Positions 35,036 to 45,096 of a stretch of 64,000 bases of DNA are shown in pieces. The notes beneath the pieces were generated by a model. The model saw only the letters and a program-made list of their open reading frames with translations, did not search any database and had not been told where the DNA came from. Position numbers and translations under genes: made by a program. Each line of letters starts with the position of its first letter. Position 1 is the stretch's first letter. Origin of the DNA: Shinella granuli (GTDB taxonomy: Bacteria > Pseudomonadota > Alphaproteobacteria > Rhizobiales > Rhizobiaceae); NCBI RefSeq assembly GCF_004341885.1, contig NZ_SLVX01000001.1, forward strand, positions 496,001 to 560,000. The letters run 5' to 3'.

Positions 35036-36070
35036 ATGTACCATGGTGACATCAGCAGCAGCAAAGATACCGTCGGCGTTGCTGTCGTGAACTACAAGAT
35101 GCCGCGGCTGCACACCAAGGCCGAAGTGCTGGACAATGCCCGCAAGATCGCCGCCATGATCGAGGGCATGAAGATCGGCCTGCCGGGCATGGATCTGGTC
35201 GTCTTCCCGGAATATTCGACCCACGGGATCATGTACGATTCCAAGGAGATGTACGAGACCGCCTCGCAGATTCCGGGCGAGGAGACGGCGATCTTCGCCG
35301 AGGCCTGCCGCAAGGCCGATGTCTGGGGCGTCTTCTCGCTGACGGGCGAGCGCCACGAGGAGCACCCGAACAAGGCGCCCTACAACACGCTCATCCTCAT
35401 GAACAACAAGGGCGAGATCGTCCAGAAATACCGCAAGATCATGCCCTGGGTGCCGATCGAGGGCTGGTATCCCGGCGACTGCACCTATGTCTCCGAGGGG
35501 CCGAAGGGCCTGAAGATCAGCCTCATCATCTGCGACGACGGCAACTATCCGGAAATCTGGCGCGACTGCGCGATGCGGGGCGCCGAGCTCATCATCCGCT
35601 GCCAGGGCTACATGTATCCGGCCAAGGAGCAGCAGGTGCAGATCTCCAAGTCGATGGCCTGGGCGAACAATGTCTATGTCGCGGTCGCCAATGCCGCCGG
35701 CTTCGACGGCGTCTATTCCTATTTCGGCCATTCCGCGATCATCGGCTTCGACGGGCGCACGCTCGGCGAATGCGGCACGGAGGAGAACGGCATCCAATAT
35801 GCCCAGCTCTCCGTCTCGGCCATCCGCGACGCCCGCCGCAACGGCCAGTCGCAGAACCATCTCTTCAAGCTCCTGCACCGCGGCTACACCGGCACGATCA
35901 ATTCCGGCGACGGCGACCGCGGCGTGGCGGCCTGCCCGTACAACTTCTACGCCAGGTGGGTGAACGATCCGGACGGGACGCGCGAGATGGTCGAGGCCAT
36001 GACCCGCGGCACGGTCGGCACCGACGAATGCCCGATCGACGGCATCCCGCACGCCACCGCCCATCGCTGA
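35036..36070 (+). CDS. amiE: Aliphatic amidase
   Basis: AmiE hydrolyses short aliphatic amides to the acid and ammonia. The 344-residue protein matches the Pseudomonas enzyme (346) closely, from [19 protein letters not shown] onward. The nitrilase-fold triad is at the classical positions: Glu59 (FPEYS), Lys134 (KYRK) and Cys166 (IICDDGN). GGAGACTTGAA precedes the ATG. It lies 11 bases after the last transporter gene, so uptake and hydrolysis are co-expressed. Formamidase is an alternative, but length and N-terminus favour AmiE. Confidence 0.96.
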   Translation: MYHGDISSSKDTVGVAVVNYKMPRLHTKAEVLDNARKIAAMIEGMKIGLPGMDLVVFPEYSTHGIMYDSKEMYETASQIPGEETAIFAEACRKADVWGVFSLTGERHEEHPNKAPYNTLILMNNKGEIVQKYRKIMPWVPIEGWYPGDCTYVSEGPKGLKISLIICDDGNYPEIWRDCAMRGAELIIRCQGYMYPAKEQQVQISKSMAWANNVYVAVANAAGFDGVYSYFGHSAIIGFDGRTLGECGTEENGIQYAQLSVSAIRDARRNGQSQNHLFKLLHRGYTGTINSGDGDRGVAACPYNFYARWVNDPDGTREMVEAMTRGTVGTDECPIDGIPHATAHR

Positions 36071-36141
36071 TGCCAACCGGGCCATCCGGTCCTGGGAACC
36101 GGATGGCCTTCCTCAACAAGAAAGACATGAGGGGAACGAAC

Positions 36142-37473
36142 ATGTCTACACACTCCAAAGGGCCTGGCGATCCGTCGCCGCTCGATGCCGACCATGTGCT
36201 CGGCGAGGAATACGAACATGCGCCGGTGCCGCTTTCGGCCCGGCACAGCCTGTTTTCCATGGTGACGGTCTGGGCCGGCTTCCCGGCGATCATCACCGGC
36301 TCCATGACCGGCTCGATCCTCGTGCTCGGCATGGGCTTTTCCCGCGCGCTCGCGGCGATGGTCATCGGCAACCTGATCATGTTCGCCTATGTCGGGGCGC
36401 TCGGGCTTTCGGCGACGCGGAGCGGGCGGAATTTCGCGCTGATCGCCTCCGGGGTCTTCGGCACGAAGGGCTATGCGCTCGCCTCGGGCCTGCTCTCGAC
36501 GCTGCTGCTCGGCTGGTTCGCCGTGCAGACCGGCATTACCGGCGCGCTCATCGCCAGCACCTACGAGATGAACTATGTGGCGATGACCATCGTGGCGGGC
36601 CTGCTCTACATCGCCATCACCTTCATCGGCGTGCGCGGCCTGCACCTGATCGGCCTCGTCTCGGTGCCGCTGTTCTTCGTGCTCGGCCTCTTCGTCGTCG
36701 TGCATTCCGCCTCGACCACCACCTTCGACGCGATCTGGAACTATGCCGGCAACAACGGCGTCGCCACCATGTCGATGGGCGTCGGGCTGACGGTCGTCAT
36801 CGCCCTCTTCATCGATGCCGGCACGGTCACCGCCGACTTCAACCGCTGGGCCCGGACCGGCACCCATTCCCTCATCGCGACCTTCTCGGCCTTTCCGGTC
36901 TCCAACCTTGTCGCCATGCTGGTCGGCGGCATCCTGACGGCGGCCCTTGCCGTGCCGGACGCCAACCCGTTCGGGGCGGACAACATGTTCGGCTACATGA
37001 ACACGCTGCAGATCGGCTGGCTCAGCGCGCTCGCCTTCCTGTTCCTCTACATCAACCTCGGCTCGGTCTGCTCGCATTGCCTCTACAATGCGGCGACGGG
37101 CTGGTCGCGCATCCTCGGCTCGAAGATGCGGTTGCTCGCCGTCGTGCTCGGCATCCTCGGCATCGTCATCGCCGCGGGCAATGTCTGGGCCTTCTTCATC
37201 CAGTGGTTGTCGCTGCTCGGCATCGTGGTCCCGCCCATCGGCATGATCCTCCTCGTCGAAGCCTACATCTTCAAAAGCGGCGGCATGGCGGACAGGGAAT
37301 GGCGCTCGACGCCCTTCATTTCCTGGGCGATCGGCGCGGCGGTCGGCTTCCTCGTCGAGTTCTATGCGCCGCAGCTTTCCACCGCGATCAGCGCGGGCAT
37401 CGTCGCCGGCATCGCCCATTTCGCGCTCTCCTCGCTGAAGGACCGGCGGCGCGCCGTGGATGCATCCGTCTGA
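36142..37473 (+). CDS. NCS1-family permease (cytosine permease-like)
   Basis: A 443-residue transporter with about 12 helices. PLSARHSLFSMVTVWAGFP, GFSRALAAMVIGN and DAGTVTADFNRWARTG are NCS1 marks, as in CodB. AGGGGAACGAAC precedes ATG 36142. NCS1 proteins carry nucleobases, allantoin or hydantoins; in this operon an amide-like compound is plausible. It would be a second, ion-driven uptake route beside the ABC importer. Confidence 0.88.
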   Translation: MSTHSKGPGDPSPLDADHVLGEEYEHAPVPLSARHSLFSMVTVWAGFPAIITGSMTGSILVLGMGFSRALAAMVIGNLIMFAYVGALGLSATRSGRNFALIASGVFGTKGYALASGLLSTLLLGWFAVQTGITGALIASTYEMNYVAMTIVAGLLYIAITFIGVRGLHLIGLVSVPLFFVLGLFVVVHSASTTTFDAIWNYAGNNGVATMSMGVGLTVVIALFIDAGTVTADFNRWARTGTHSLIATFSAFPVSNLVAMLVGGILTAALAVPDANPFGADNMFGYMNTLQIGWLSALAFLFLYINLGSVCSHCLYNAATGWSRILGSKMRLLAVVLGILGIVIAAGNVWAFFIQWLSLLGIVVPPIGMILLVEAYIFKSGGMADREWRSTPFISWAIGAAVGFLVEFYAPQLSTAISAGIVAGIAHFALSSLKDRRRAVDASV

Positions 37474-37519
37474 AAGCGGCGGCGTGCTGAACGCGCAATT
37501 TCAATGAAGGAAAACAGAC

Positions 37520-38539
37520 ATGACGCTTGATTACGAAATCTTCGAACTCGGCGATTTCGCCCTGCAGAACGGCGCGATCCTGCGCGATGCCAAACTCGCC
37601 TACAAGACCTTCGGCAGCCTCAATGCCGCGAAGGACAACGCCATCCTCTACCCGACCTGGTATTCCGGCCAGCACTACGACAACGAATGGCTGGTCGGCC
37701 GGGGCATGGCGCTCGATCCCGACAGGTATTTCATCATCATCCCCAACATGTTCGGCAACGGCCTGTCCTCCTCGCCGAGCAACACGCCGGAGCCCTACAA
37801 TGCCGCGCGCTTCTCGAAGGTGACGGCCTATGACAATGTGCGCGCCCAGCACCGGCTGGTGACGGAGCATCTGGGGATTTCGCATCTGCGCCTGGTGACA
37901 GGCTGGTCCATGGGCGGGCTCCAGACCTTCCATTGGGGGGCGATGTATCCCGACATGATGGACCTTTTGGCGCCCTTCTGCGGCTCGGCGAAATGCTCGC
38001 GCCACAACTTCGTCTTCCTCGAAGGCGTGAAGGCGGCCCTGACGGCGGACGGTGCCTTCCAGGACGGCTGGTATACGGAAAAGCCGCACAAGGGCCTGCG
38101 CGCCGCCGCCCGCGTCTATGCCGGCTGGGGCTTCTCGCAATCCTTCTACCGCGAGGAGCTCGACCTGAAGACGCTGGGCTACGCCTCGCTGGAGGACTTT
38201 CTCGTCTCCTTCTGGGAGGGCTTCTTCCTGCCTAAGGATCCGAACAACCTGCTCGCCATGCTGTGGACCTGGCAGAACGGCGACATCTCGGCAAACGAAC
38301 TCTACAACGGCGACTACAAGGCCGCGCTCGGCGCGATCAAGGCGAAGACCTATGTCATGCCGGGCAGAACCGACCTCTACTTTCCGCCGGAGGACAGCGA
38401 GAACGAGGTCGCGAACATGCCGAACGCGACCTATGTGCCGATCCCCTCGATCTGGGGGCATTTTGCCGGCGGGCCGGGCACCAACCCCGTCGACGTCAAG
38501 TTCCTGGACGACAAGCTGAAGGAACTGCTGGCGTCCTGA
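37520..38539 (+). CDS. Alpha/beta hydrolase, MetX-like
   Basis: A 339-residue alpha/beta-hydrolase resembling homoserine acetyltransferases. The nucleophile elbow GWSMGG (Ser about residue 134), the Asp region in MPGRTDLYFPPEDSE and the His in SIWGHFAGGPG form the triad. GFSNPS-type MetX substrate motifs are not apparent, so methionine synthesis is doubtful. In the middle of an amide operon it may act on an acyl or ester intermediate, or be an acyltransferase. AGGAAAAC precedes the start. Confidence 0.82.
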   Translation: MTLDYEIFELGDFALQNGAILRDAKLAYKTFGSLNAAKDNAILYPTWYSGQHYDNEWLVGRGMALDPDRYFIIIPNMFGNGLSSSPSNTPEPYNAARFSKVTAYDNVRAQHRLVTEHLGISHLRLVTGWSMGGLQTFHWGAMYPDMMDLLAPFCGSAKCSRHNFVFLEGVKAALTADGAFQDGWYTEKPHKGLRAAARVYAGWGFSQSFYREELDLKTLGYASLEDFLVSFWEGFFLPKDPNNLLAMLWTWQNGDISANELYNGDYKAALGAIKAKTYVMPGRTDLYFPPEDSENEVANMPNATYVPIPSIWGHFAGGPGTNPVDVKFLDDKLKELLAS

Positions 38540-38597
38540 ATTTTCCCGCGCCGCGATGGCCGGGAGCATCGCGGCGCCAACTCCATGAGGTCTGATC

Positions 38598-39398
<801 letters not shown>

Positions 39399-39424
39399 GG
39401 CGCGCCATGCAGGAGGCCGCAACC

Positions 39425-41614
39425 ATGAATGCGTCCGATGGATTTCCGCCGGAATGGCGGGAGCGCTGGCATGTCGCGCATGGTCGCATCGACCAGGCCG
39501 GCTACGGCGACCTCGTCGCCGATGCCTATCGCCGCGCCGGTCCGGCCCTTGCCGCCGAGGTTGGCCCGGCCTTTGCCATACGGCTCGCCGCCACGATCTC
39601 GAACGTCGCGATCCGCTCGGGCCGGCTCGCCGCAAGCCTCGTGCCGCAGGCGGCGCGGACCGCCTCGCGGCATTTCGACGAGGCGGCGCTGAATTCCTGG
39701 GCGGCGGCGGTGGAGGATGTCGCGCGCCGGGCGCCGGAGGCCGTGCTTGCCCTTCTGGAAAACACCGGCCGGCTCGCCCAGGCGCTGGCTCTGCCGGACT
39801 TCATCGCCTTCGTGCGCATGGGCCTCCATCTCGGGGACAAGGATGCCGGCCGCCGGCGCGCCTTCTTCGCGCTGGAAAGCGGCGAGGCGATCCGCCTGGT
39901 CGAGGGACGCGGTGCCGATGGCGGCCTTGCCGGTCTGCGCCACGGCCTTGGCCTTTATCTCAATGCGCTCTGGGGCCTTGCGCCACCGATCGCCGAGGCG
40001 CCCCCGGATGCGCCGGACCAGATGCGGCGCAGGCCCGGTTTCGGCGGCGGCGGCGTGCGCCTGCCGGCCGCCTTCGCCGGCTTCGAGGATGGCGAGGCCA
40101 AGCTGCTCTATCGCGCCGCCGTCGCCCATATCGGCGCCCACCACCGTTTCACGCGGGAGAAATTCCCCGCAACCGGGTTGAAACCCCTGCAGATCGCCCT
40201 CGTTTCCCTCATCGAGGACGCGCGCGTCGAAAGGCTCGCTGCCCGGACGATGCCCGGTCTTGCCGCCCTCTGGCGGCGCTTCCACGTCGCCCGGCCGGAA
40301 GGCCCGCCCATCGCGATCGCCCTGATGGCCCGGCTCTCGCGGGCGCTGGCGGACCCCGACTACGCCGACCCGCATGGCTGGGTGGAAAAGGGGCGGGCGC
40401 TGTTTGCCGAGGCCGTTCGCGAGAATATCGGCGACCAGCAGCTCAGCCGGCGCGTCGGCGGGCTGCTCGGCAACGATATCGGCCAGATGCGCCTGCAGTT
40501 CGACGCCAGGGCCTATGTGGTCCAGCCGGCCTATCGCGACGACAATATGGGCATCTGGGATTTCGGCCCGGACGACAGCCAGGCGCCGGTCGAGATCGAG
40601 GCCATGCTCGAAGGGGCGCGGATCGAGCAGCAGGCCGGCGACGACGGCCGCCGCGAGGAGGGCGAGGACGGCGATACGGCGAGCGGGCGGCTGGCCGAGG
40701 CGCAGGACGAGGACGGCCTGCTCGTCGCCCGCTATCCGGAATACGATCACGTCACCGGCCGCTACCGGCCCGAATGGTGCCGGGTGCGCGAGATGCCGGG
40801 CGGGATCGGCGCGCCCCGCGTGGCGTCGGCCCTCGGCGAGGCGCGCTCCGACATCGTCGAGCGGCTTTCGACGCTGATCAAGGCGTCGCGGATCAGCCGC
40901 CAGCAGCGGGTCCGCGGCCAGACCGAGGGGGAGTTCCTCGACATGGACGCGAGCATCGCCGCCATGATCGCGCGGCGGGCGGGCGAGGTGCCGGATACGC
41001 GGGTCTACGGCCGCTACGAGCGGCGTTCGCGCGACATGTCGGTGCTCGTGCTGATCGATGCCTCGCGCTCCACGACGGAGAGGGTGCGGGGATCGCAAGG
41101 CTCCGTGCTGGAGATGGAGCGGCTGTCGACGGCGCTGCTCGCCCGCGCGATGACGGATGTCGGCGATCCCTTCGCCATCGCCGCCTTCTGCTCCAACGGG
41201 CGGGAGGACGTGCGCTATGTGCGCGTCAAGGATTTCGACCGTCCCTTCGACCGCTTTGCCATGGCCCGCCTCGCGGGGCTTGCCGGCGACTATTCGACGA
41301 GGCTCGGCGCAGTCATCCGCCACGCCGGCCGCGATCTTCGCCGGCAGCGGAGCTATCGCAGGCTGCTGCTCGTCGTCACGGACGGCGAACCCTCGGACAT
41401 CGACGTTGACGACCGGCGCTATCTGGTGGAGGACGCCCGGATGGCGGTGCACGAACTTGGCCGCGAGGGCATCGACACCTTCTGCGTGGCGCTGGACTGC
41501 GATGCGGATTCCTACGCCCAGCGCATTTTCGGCCCGCGCGGCGCGACCGTCATCGATACGATCGACCGGCTCGATCGTCTGCTGCCGGCGGTTTATCTGA
41601 GGCTGCGTTCCTAG
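39425..41614 (+). CDS. VWA-domain protein, CbbO/NorD-like
   Basis: A 729-residue protein. The N-terminal two-thirds is helical with acidic stretches (about residues 395-430); the C-terminal von Willebrand A domain carries the MIDAS motif DASRST at about residue 545 and VVTDGEPSDID later. This layout matches NorD and CbbO, partners of MoxR-type ATPases. ATG 39425 has GGAGG eight bases upstream. Its stop codon TAG is part of a dispersed repeat. It closes the amide operon. Confidence 0.9.
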   Translation: MNASDGFPPEWRERWHVAHGRIDQAGYGDLVADAYRRAGPALAAEVGPAFAIRLAATISNVAIRSGRLAASLVPQAARTASRHFDEAALNSWAAAVEDVARRAPEAVLALLENTGRLAQALALPDFIAFVRMGLHLGDKDAGRRRAFFALESGEAIRLVEGRGADGGLAGLRHGLGLYLNALWGLAPPIAEAPPDAPDQMRRRPGFGGGGVRLPAAFAGFEDGEAKLLYRAAVAHIGAHHRFTREKFPATGLKPLQIALVSLIEDARVERLAARTMPGLAALWRRFHVARPEGPPIAIALMARLSRALADPDYADPHGWVEKGRALFAEAVRENIGDQQLSRRVGGLLGNDIGQMRLQFDARAYVVQPAYRDDNMGIWDFGPDDSQAPVEIEAMLEGARIEQQAGDDGRREEGEDGDTASGRLAEAQDEDGLLVARYPEYDHVTGRYRPEWCRVREMPGGIGAPRVASALGEARSDIVERLSTLIKASRISRQQRVRGQTEGEFLDMDASIAAMIARRAGEVPDTRVYGRYERRSRDMSVLVLIDASRSTTERVRGSQGSVLEMERLSTALLARAMTDVGDPFAIAAFCSNGREDVRYVRVKDFDRPFDRFAMARLAGLAGDYSTRLGAVIRHAGRDLRRQRSYRRLLLVVTDGEPSDIDVDDRRYLVEDARMAVHELGREGIDTFCVALDCDADSYAQRIFGPRGATVIDTIDRLDRLLPAVYLRLRS

Positions 41615-41690
41615 AGCAATTCCAGCAAAAGTGCGAAGTGGTTTGCGTCCGGAATTGCGTTAAAACAAAGAGTTGGAGCGTTTTCGCGCT
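41611..41690. repeat. Dispersed GAGCAATTCC repeat, copy 1
   Basis: CTAGAGCAATTCC begins at the stop codon of the VWA gene; a perfect 8-bp inverted repeat GCAATTCC (41616-41623) / GGAATTGC (41651-41658) follows, then GAGCG. The same core occurs at 56736 and, inverted, at 62439. Such elements are common in Rhizobiaceae intergenic DNA. Confidence 0.75.
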
Positions 41691-41711
41691 TCGAAGAAAA
41701 GCGGAAACTCT

Positions 41712-42872
41712 CTAAAAAGCCGTTTCGAGTTCGGCCACCAGGCGAGCCAGCGCCGCATCGCAACGATCGAGCTGGGCGCGGCTGACGAACTCGTCCGGCT
41801 TGTGGCCCTGCTCCATCGAGCCGGGGCCGCAGATCGCGGTGGAAAGGCCAAGGCCCTGCTCGAAAAGCCCGCCCTCGGTGCCGAAGGCGACCTTGTGCGT
41901 GCCGTCGTCATCGAGAATCCTCTTCAGGAGGCGCACGGCGGGCGCGTCCGCGCGGGTGTCGAGGCCGGGATAGTCCGAGACGGGCTCGATCTCGATGCAG
42001 GCCATGGGAAACCGGTCGCGATAGGGGCTGGCGATGGCCTCGGCATCGGCTGCGATGCCGTCGAGGATGGTGCGCGGGTCATCCTCGGCGATGGTGCGGA
42101 TCTCGAAATCGATCTCGCAGCGGTTCGGCACGATGTTGAGCGCGGTGCCGCCCCGCATCATGCCCGCATGGATGGTGGAATAGGGGATGTCGTAGCCGGG
42201 GTCGCGGACGCCGCTTGCCGCAAGGGCCTCCTGCCGCGCCTGGAGCGCGCTTATGAAGGCGGCGCCGAGATGCAGCGCGTTGAGGGCGTTCGGGGCGAGG
42301 GCGGAATGGCCCTCCTGTCCGTGGCAGCAGGCCCGCAGCGCCTGCTTGCCCTTGTGGCCGGTGGCGATGCGCATCTGCGTCGGTTCGCCGACGATGCAGA
42401 GCGCCGGCCGCTCGGCCCGTCCCGCCAGCGCCGCGATCATGCCGCGCACGCCGATGCAGCCGATCTCCTCGTCGTAGGAAAGGGCGAGATGCAGGGGGCG
42501 TTTCAGCGGCCGGCCGGCGGCAAGGAGCGCGGCCCGCAGGCTTGCCGCGACGAAGCCCTTCATGTCCGCCGTGCCGCGGCCGTAAAGACGCCCGTTCCGC
42601 TCCGTCAGCGTGAAGGGATCGCTGCTCCAGGCCTGCCCCTCGACCGGCACCACATCCGTATGACCCGACAGGACCACGCCGCCCGGTCCTTCCGGGCCGA
42701 TGCTCGCCCAGAGGTTGGCGCGGCTGCCGTCCGGATGGGCGAAGCGCTCGATGCGCGCGCCCGCCGGGCGCAGCAACCCTTCCACATGATCGAGCAGCGC
42801 AAGATTGGAGCGGCGGGAGATCGTCGGTTTTGCGACGAGGCGGGCGAGGATGTCAGGGGTTGCGGGGATCAT
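41712..42872 (-). CDS. ArgE/M20-type deacetylase
   Basis: A 386-residue zinc hydrolase like acetylornithine deacetylase. Metal ligands are in SGHTDVVPV, RGTADMKGF and SYDEEIGCIG; CIVGEPTQM and GHSALAPNALNALH mark the dimer domain. It is likely cytoplasmic. Rhizobia make arginine through ArgJ and carry several ArgE paralogues in catabolic clusters, so a role in N-acyl compound breakdown is more likely here. It is the last gene of the amine operon, three bases after the DUF1028 stop. Confidence 0.88.
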   Translation of the reverse strand: MIPATPDILARLVAKPTISRRSNLALLDHVEGLLRPAGARIERFAHPDGSRANLWASIGPEGPGGVVLSGHTDVVPVEGQAWSSDPFTLTERNGRLYGRGTADMKGFVAASLRAALLAAGRPLKRPLHLALSYDEEIGCIGVRGMIAALAGRAERPALCIVGEPTQMRIATGHKGKQALRACCHGQEGHSALAPNALNALHLGAAFISALQARQEALAASGVRDPGYDIPYSTIHAGMMRGGTALNIVPNRCEIDFEIRTIAEDDPRTILDGIAADAEAIASPYRDRFPMACIEIEPVSDYPGLDTRADAPAVRLLKRILDDDGTHKVAFGTEGGLFEQGLGLSTAICGPGSMEQGHKPDEFVSRAQLDRCDAALARLVAELETAF

Positions 42873-42875
42873 GGT

Positions 42876-43553
42876 TCACAGGTCGCCCGGCACGCCGTAG
42901 CTGGGGGCCCCCGAAGGGTCGAGTGCGCGCGTGACATAGGCGTCCATCTCGCCGCGCCAGCGCTCCCACAGCGCGGCGCAGTCTTCGATCGGGTCACCGT
43001 CGGTCCAGTCGACGCGCAGGTCCGCGACGTTCCAGGAGACCTTGTCGACCATGACGAGGCCCATGGAATGGACCGGTCCTTCCTCCCCGCCGGCGGCGAC
43101 GGCCGCGCGCATCGCGGCGATCAGCCGGTCGCCGAGATGCTGCCCGGCCGTGGCCTCGAAGGCCTCGACCATCTTTCGCGGGATCTCCGTCGTCGTCAGC
43201 ATGTTGCCGGCGGCGACCACGTCCTTCCCGCGCGCGGTCGCATGCGTGCCGAGGGTCCTTGCGCCCGAATAGGCGGCCGTGCGGCCGGCCGCGTCGACGA
43301 GGGCGAGCTGGCGGTATTCGATGTGCGGGGCTTCCGCGACGAGACGCTCGAGGGCCGCCTCCGCCGAGAGCCCGCCCGCCATCAGGTCGAGCCCCTTCGG
43401 GCCGAGGCGGGGATCGGTGACGTTCTGCGTCGAGACGGCGCCGACGCCGGCGCGCACATGGGCGCAGCGCGCCGCAACGCTCGGCGAGGAGGAGGAGACG
43501 GCGATGCCGAACATGCCGGTGTCGGCGCAGCGGCCGGAGACGGAAAAGGTCAT
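42876..43553 (-). CDS. DUF1028-family protein
   Basis: A 225-residue protein of family DUF1028: MTFSVSGRCADTGMFGIAVSSSS at the start, then VGAVSTQNVTDPRLGPKGL and MLTTTEIPRKMVEAF. The family is assigned to the Ntn-hydrolase fold, in which Thr2 would be the nucleophile after Met removal. GGAGGACGGC precedes ATG 43553. DUF1028 genes often sit beside RidA and M20 genes, as here, but the reaction is not known. Confidence 0.85.
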   Translation of the reverse strand: MTFSVSGRCADTGMFGIAVSSSSPSVAARCAHVRAGVGAVSTQNVTDPRLGPKGLDLMAGGLSAEAALERLVAEAPHIEYRQLALVDAAGRTAAYSGARTLGTHATARGKDVVAAGNMLTTTEIPRKMVEAFEATAGQHLGDRLIAAMRAAVAAGGEEGPVHSMGLVMVDKVSWNVADLRVDWTDGDPIEDCAALWERWRGEMDAYVTRALDPSGAPSYGVPGDL

Positions 43554-43564
43554 GCCGTCCTCCG

Positions 43565-43987
43565 TCAGGCTTCGTCGGGAATGACGGCGGTCGCCTCGAT
43601 CTCGACCAGCCATTCCGGCCGGGCGAGCGCCGAGACCACCAGGCCCGTGGAGACGGGGAACACGCCCTGGAGATATTTTCCCATCTCCGTATAGACGGCC
43701 TCGCGGTAGCGGATGTCGACGAGGTAGACGACGACGCGGCAGATATGGCTGAGGTCGGAGCCTGCCTCTTCCAGCAGCATCTTGATGTTTTCCATGGCCT
43801 TGCGGGCCTGCGCGCCGGCATCGCCGATATGCAGGCTCTCGCGCGTGTCGAGATCCTGCGCGATCTGCCCGCGCACGAACACCGTCGCCCCGCGCGCCAC
43901 CACCGCCTGGCAGAGGTCGTTGTTCAGCTTTTGCTCGGGATAGGTGTCCTTCGTGTTGAAGGGGCGGATGCGGGTGTGCACGGGCAT
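43565..43987 (-). CDS. RidA/YjgF-family protein
   Basis: A 140-residue RidA-fold protein (YPEQKLNNDLCQAVVARG, AQARKAMENIKMLLEEAGS, VYLVDIRYREAVYTEM, LARPEWLVEIEATAVIP). Classical RidA deaminates reactive enamines/imines. The usual catalytic Arg lies in VVYLVDIRYRE or nearby; alignment would confirm it. Next to an amine dehydrogenase that makes imines, it may clear such products. It is 11 bases before the DUF1028 gene. Confidence 0.9.
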   Translation of the reverse strand: MPVHTRIRPFNTKDTYPEQKLNNDLCQAVVARGATVFVRGQIAQDLDTRESLHIGDAGAQARKAMENIKMLLEEAGSDLSHICRVVVYLVDIRYREAVYTEMGKYLQGVFPVSTGLVVSALARPEWLVEIEATAVIPDEA

Positions 43988-44045
43988 GGATGTCTCCTTG
44001 ATGATGGCGGCAAGCGCCGCGGTCGCCCGCGGCGCGGCGGCGGGG

Positions 44046-45062
44046 CTATTGCAGAAGCTGCGTCCAGACGCGGGTCACGAGATCCTGCGCGGTGGCCGAG
44101 CAGGTGCGCGAGAAGGTGATCGGCACCTCGGGATAGAGTTCCGGCGCCTCGTCTCTGGTGTAGACGACCTTTTCCTGGATGACCTTCATCGGCGAGGAAT
44201 GGGCGTAGAAGTTCATCTGGTCGGTGGCATTCTCCTGCGTGGAGAGGAATTCGATGAACTTCACGGCATTGTCGCGGTTCGGCGCGCCCTTGGGGATGAC
44301 GAGGCTGTCCATCCAGCCGACGAGGCCTTCCTTGGTCATGGCGAGGCTGACGGGCGAGCCGGCCTTGCGTGCCTTCAGCGAATCGCCGTCCCACCAGAAA
44401 TGGGCCGAGACCTCGCCGGAAGCGAGGCGGCTTGCGATATTGTCGGAGGAATAGGCGGCGACGGACGGTTTCTGGGCCATCAGCAGGTCCAGCACCTTCT
44501 TCATCTCGGCCTGGTCCTCCGAGCAGAAGGGCACGCCGAGATAGAGCTGGGCGGCGCCGATCACCTCGTCGGGATAGGAGAGCATGGCGATCTTGCCCTT
44601 GAGTTCGCCGTCCGGCTCGAAGAAATATCTGAAGCTGTCGGTCGGCCCCTTGTACTCGGCTGTATTCACCACGAAGCCGGCGGTGCCGTAGGCGAGCGGG
44701 ATCGAATAGGCCTGCTCCTCATCCCACCACTGGTTGCGCCATTTCTCCTCGATGTTCTCGAAGGCCTTCAGCTTGCTGGCCTCGAAATTCTCGATGAGGC
44801 CCTCGTCGATCATCACGCGCAGGAAGTGCTGCGAGGGCGTGGCGATGTCGTAGCCGGAAGAGCCGGCCTGCAGCTTGGTCAGGAGGTCTTCGTTGGAGGT
44901 GAAGCTGTCGACGTTCACCTTCACGTCGTTCTCCCTGGAGAACTTTTCGATGAGGGCCGGCGAGATGGATTCGGCCCAGGCGTAGATGTTCAGCTCTCCT
45001 GCCGCCTGTGCGCCGGTGGCGAAGCAGAGGGCAAGGGCCGTGGCTGCGAGATATGTCTTCAT
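44046..45062 (-). CDS. PotD-type periplasmic binding protein
   Basis: A 338-residue spermidine/putrescine-type binding protein. The signal ends ATGAQA before AGELNIYAWAESISP; YDIATPSQHFLRVMIDEGL, WWDEEQAYSIPLAYGTAGF and LLDLLMAQKP follow the PotD pattern. GAGAGG precedes ATG 45062. It lies downstream of the permease genes. The ligand may be a polyamine or another organic cation; the enzyme genes in the operon suggest a methylated amine. Confidence 0.9.
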   Translation of the reverse strand: MKTYLAATALALCFATGAQAAGELNIYAWAESISPALIEKFSRENDVKVNVDSFTSNEDLLTKLQAGSSGYDIATPSQHFLRVMIDEGLIENFEASKLKAFENIEEKWRNQWWDEEQAYSIPLAYGTAGFVVNTAEYKGPTDSFRYFFEPDGELKGKIAMLSYPDEVIGAAQLYLGVPFCSEDQAEMKKVLDLLMAQKPSVAAYSSDNIASRLASGEVSAHFWWDGDSLKARKAGSPVSLAMTKEGLVGWMDSLVIPKGAPNRDNAVKFIEFLSTQENATDQMNFYAHSSPMKVIQEKVVYTRDEAPELYPEVPITFSRTCSATAQDLVTRVWTQLLQ

Positions 45063-45096
45063 TGTCTGTTCCTCTCTTTGGTTATGGTTTGGCCTG

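Noticed and set aside
37520-38539. Homoserine O-acetyltransferase (metX)
   Set aside because: Only the general alpha/beta-hydrolase pattern and overall resemblance are seen, and the operon context is amide use.
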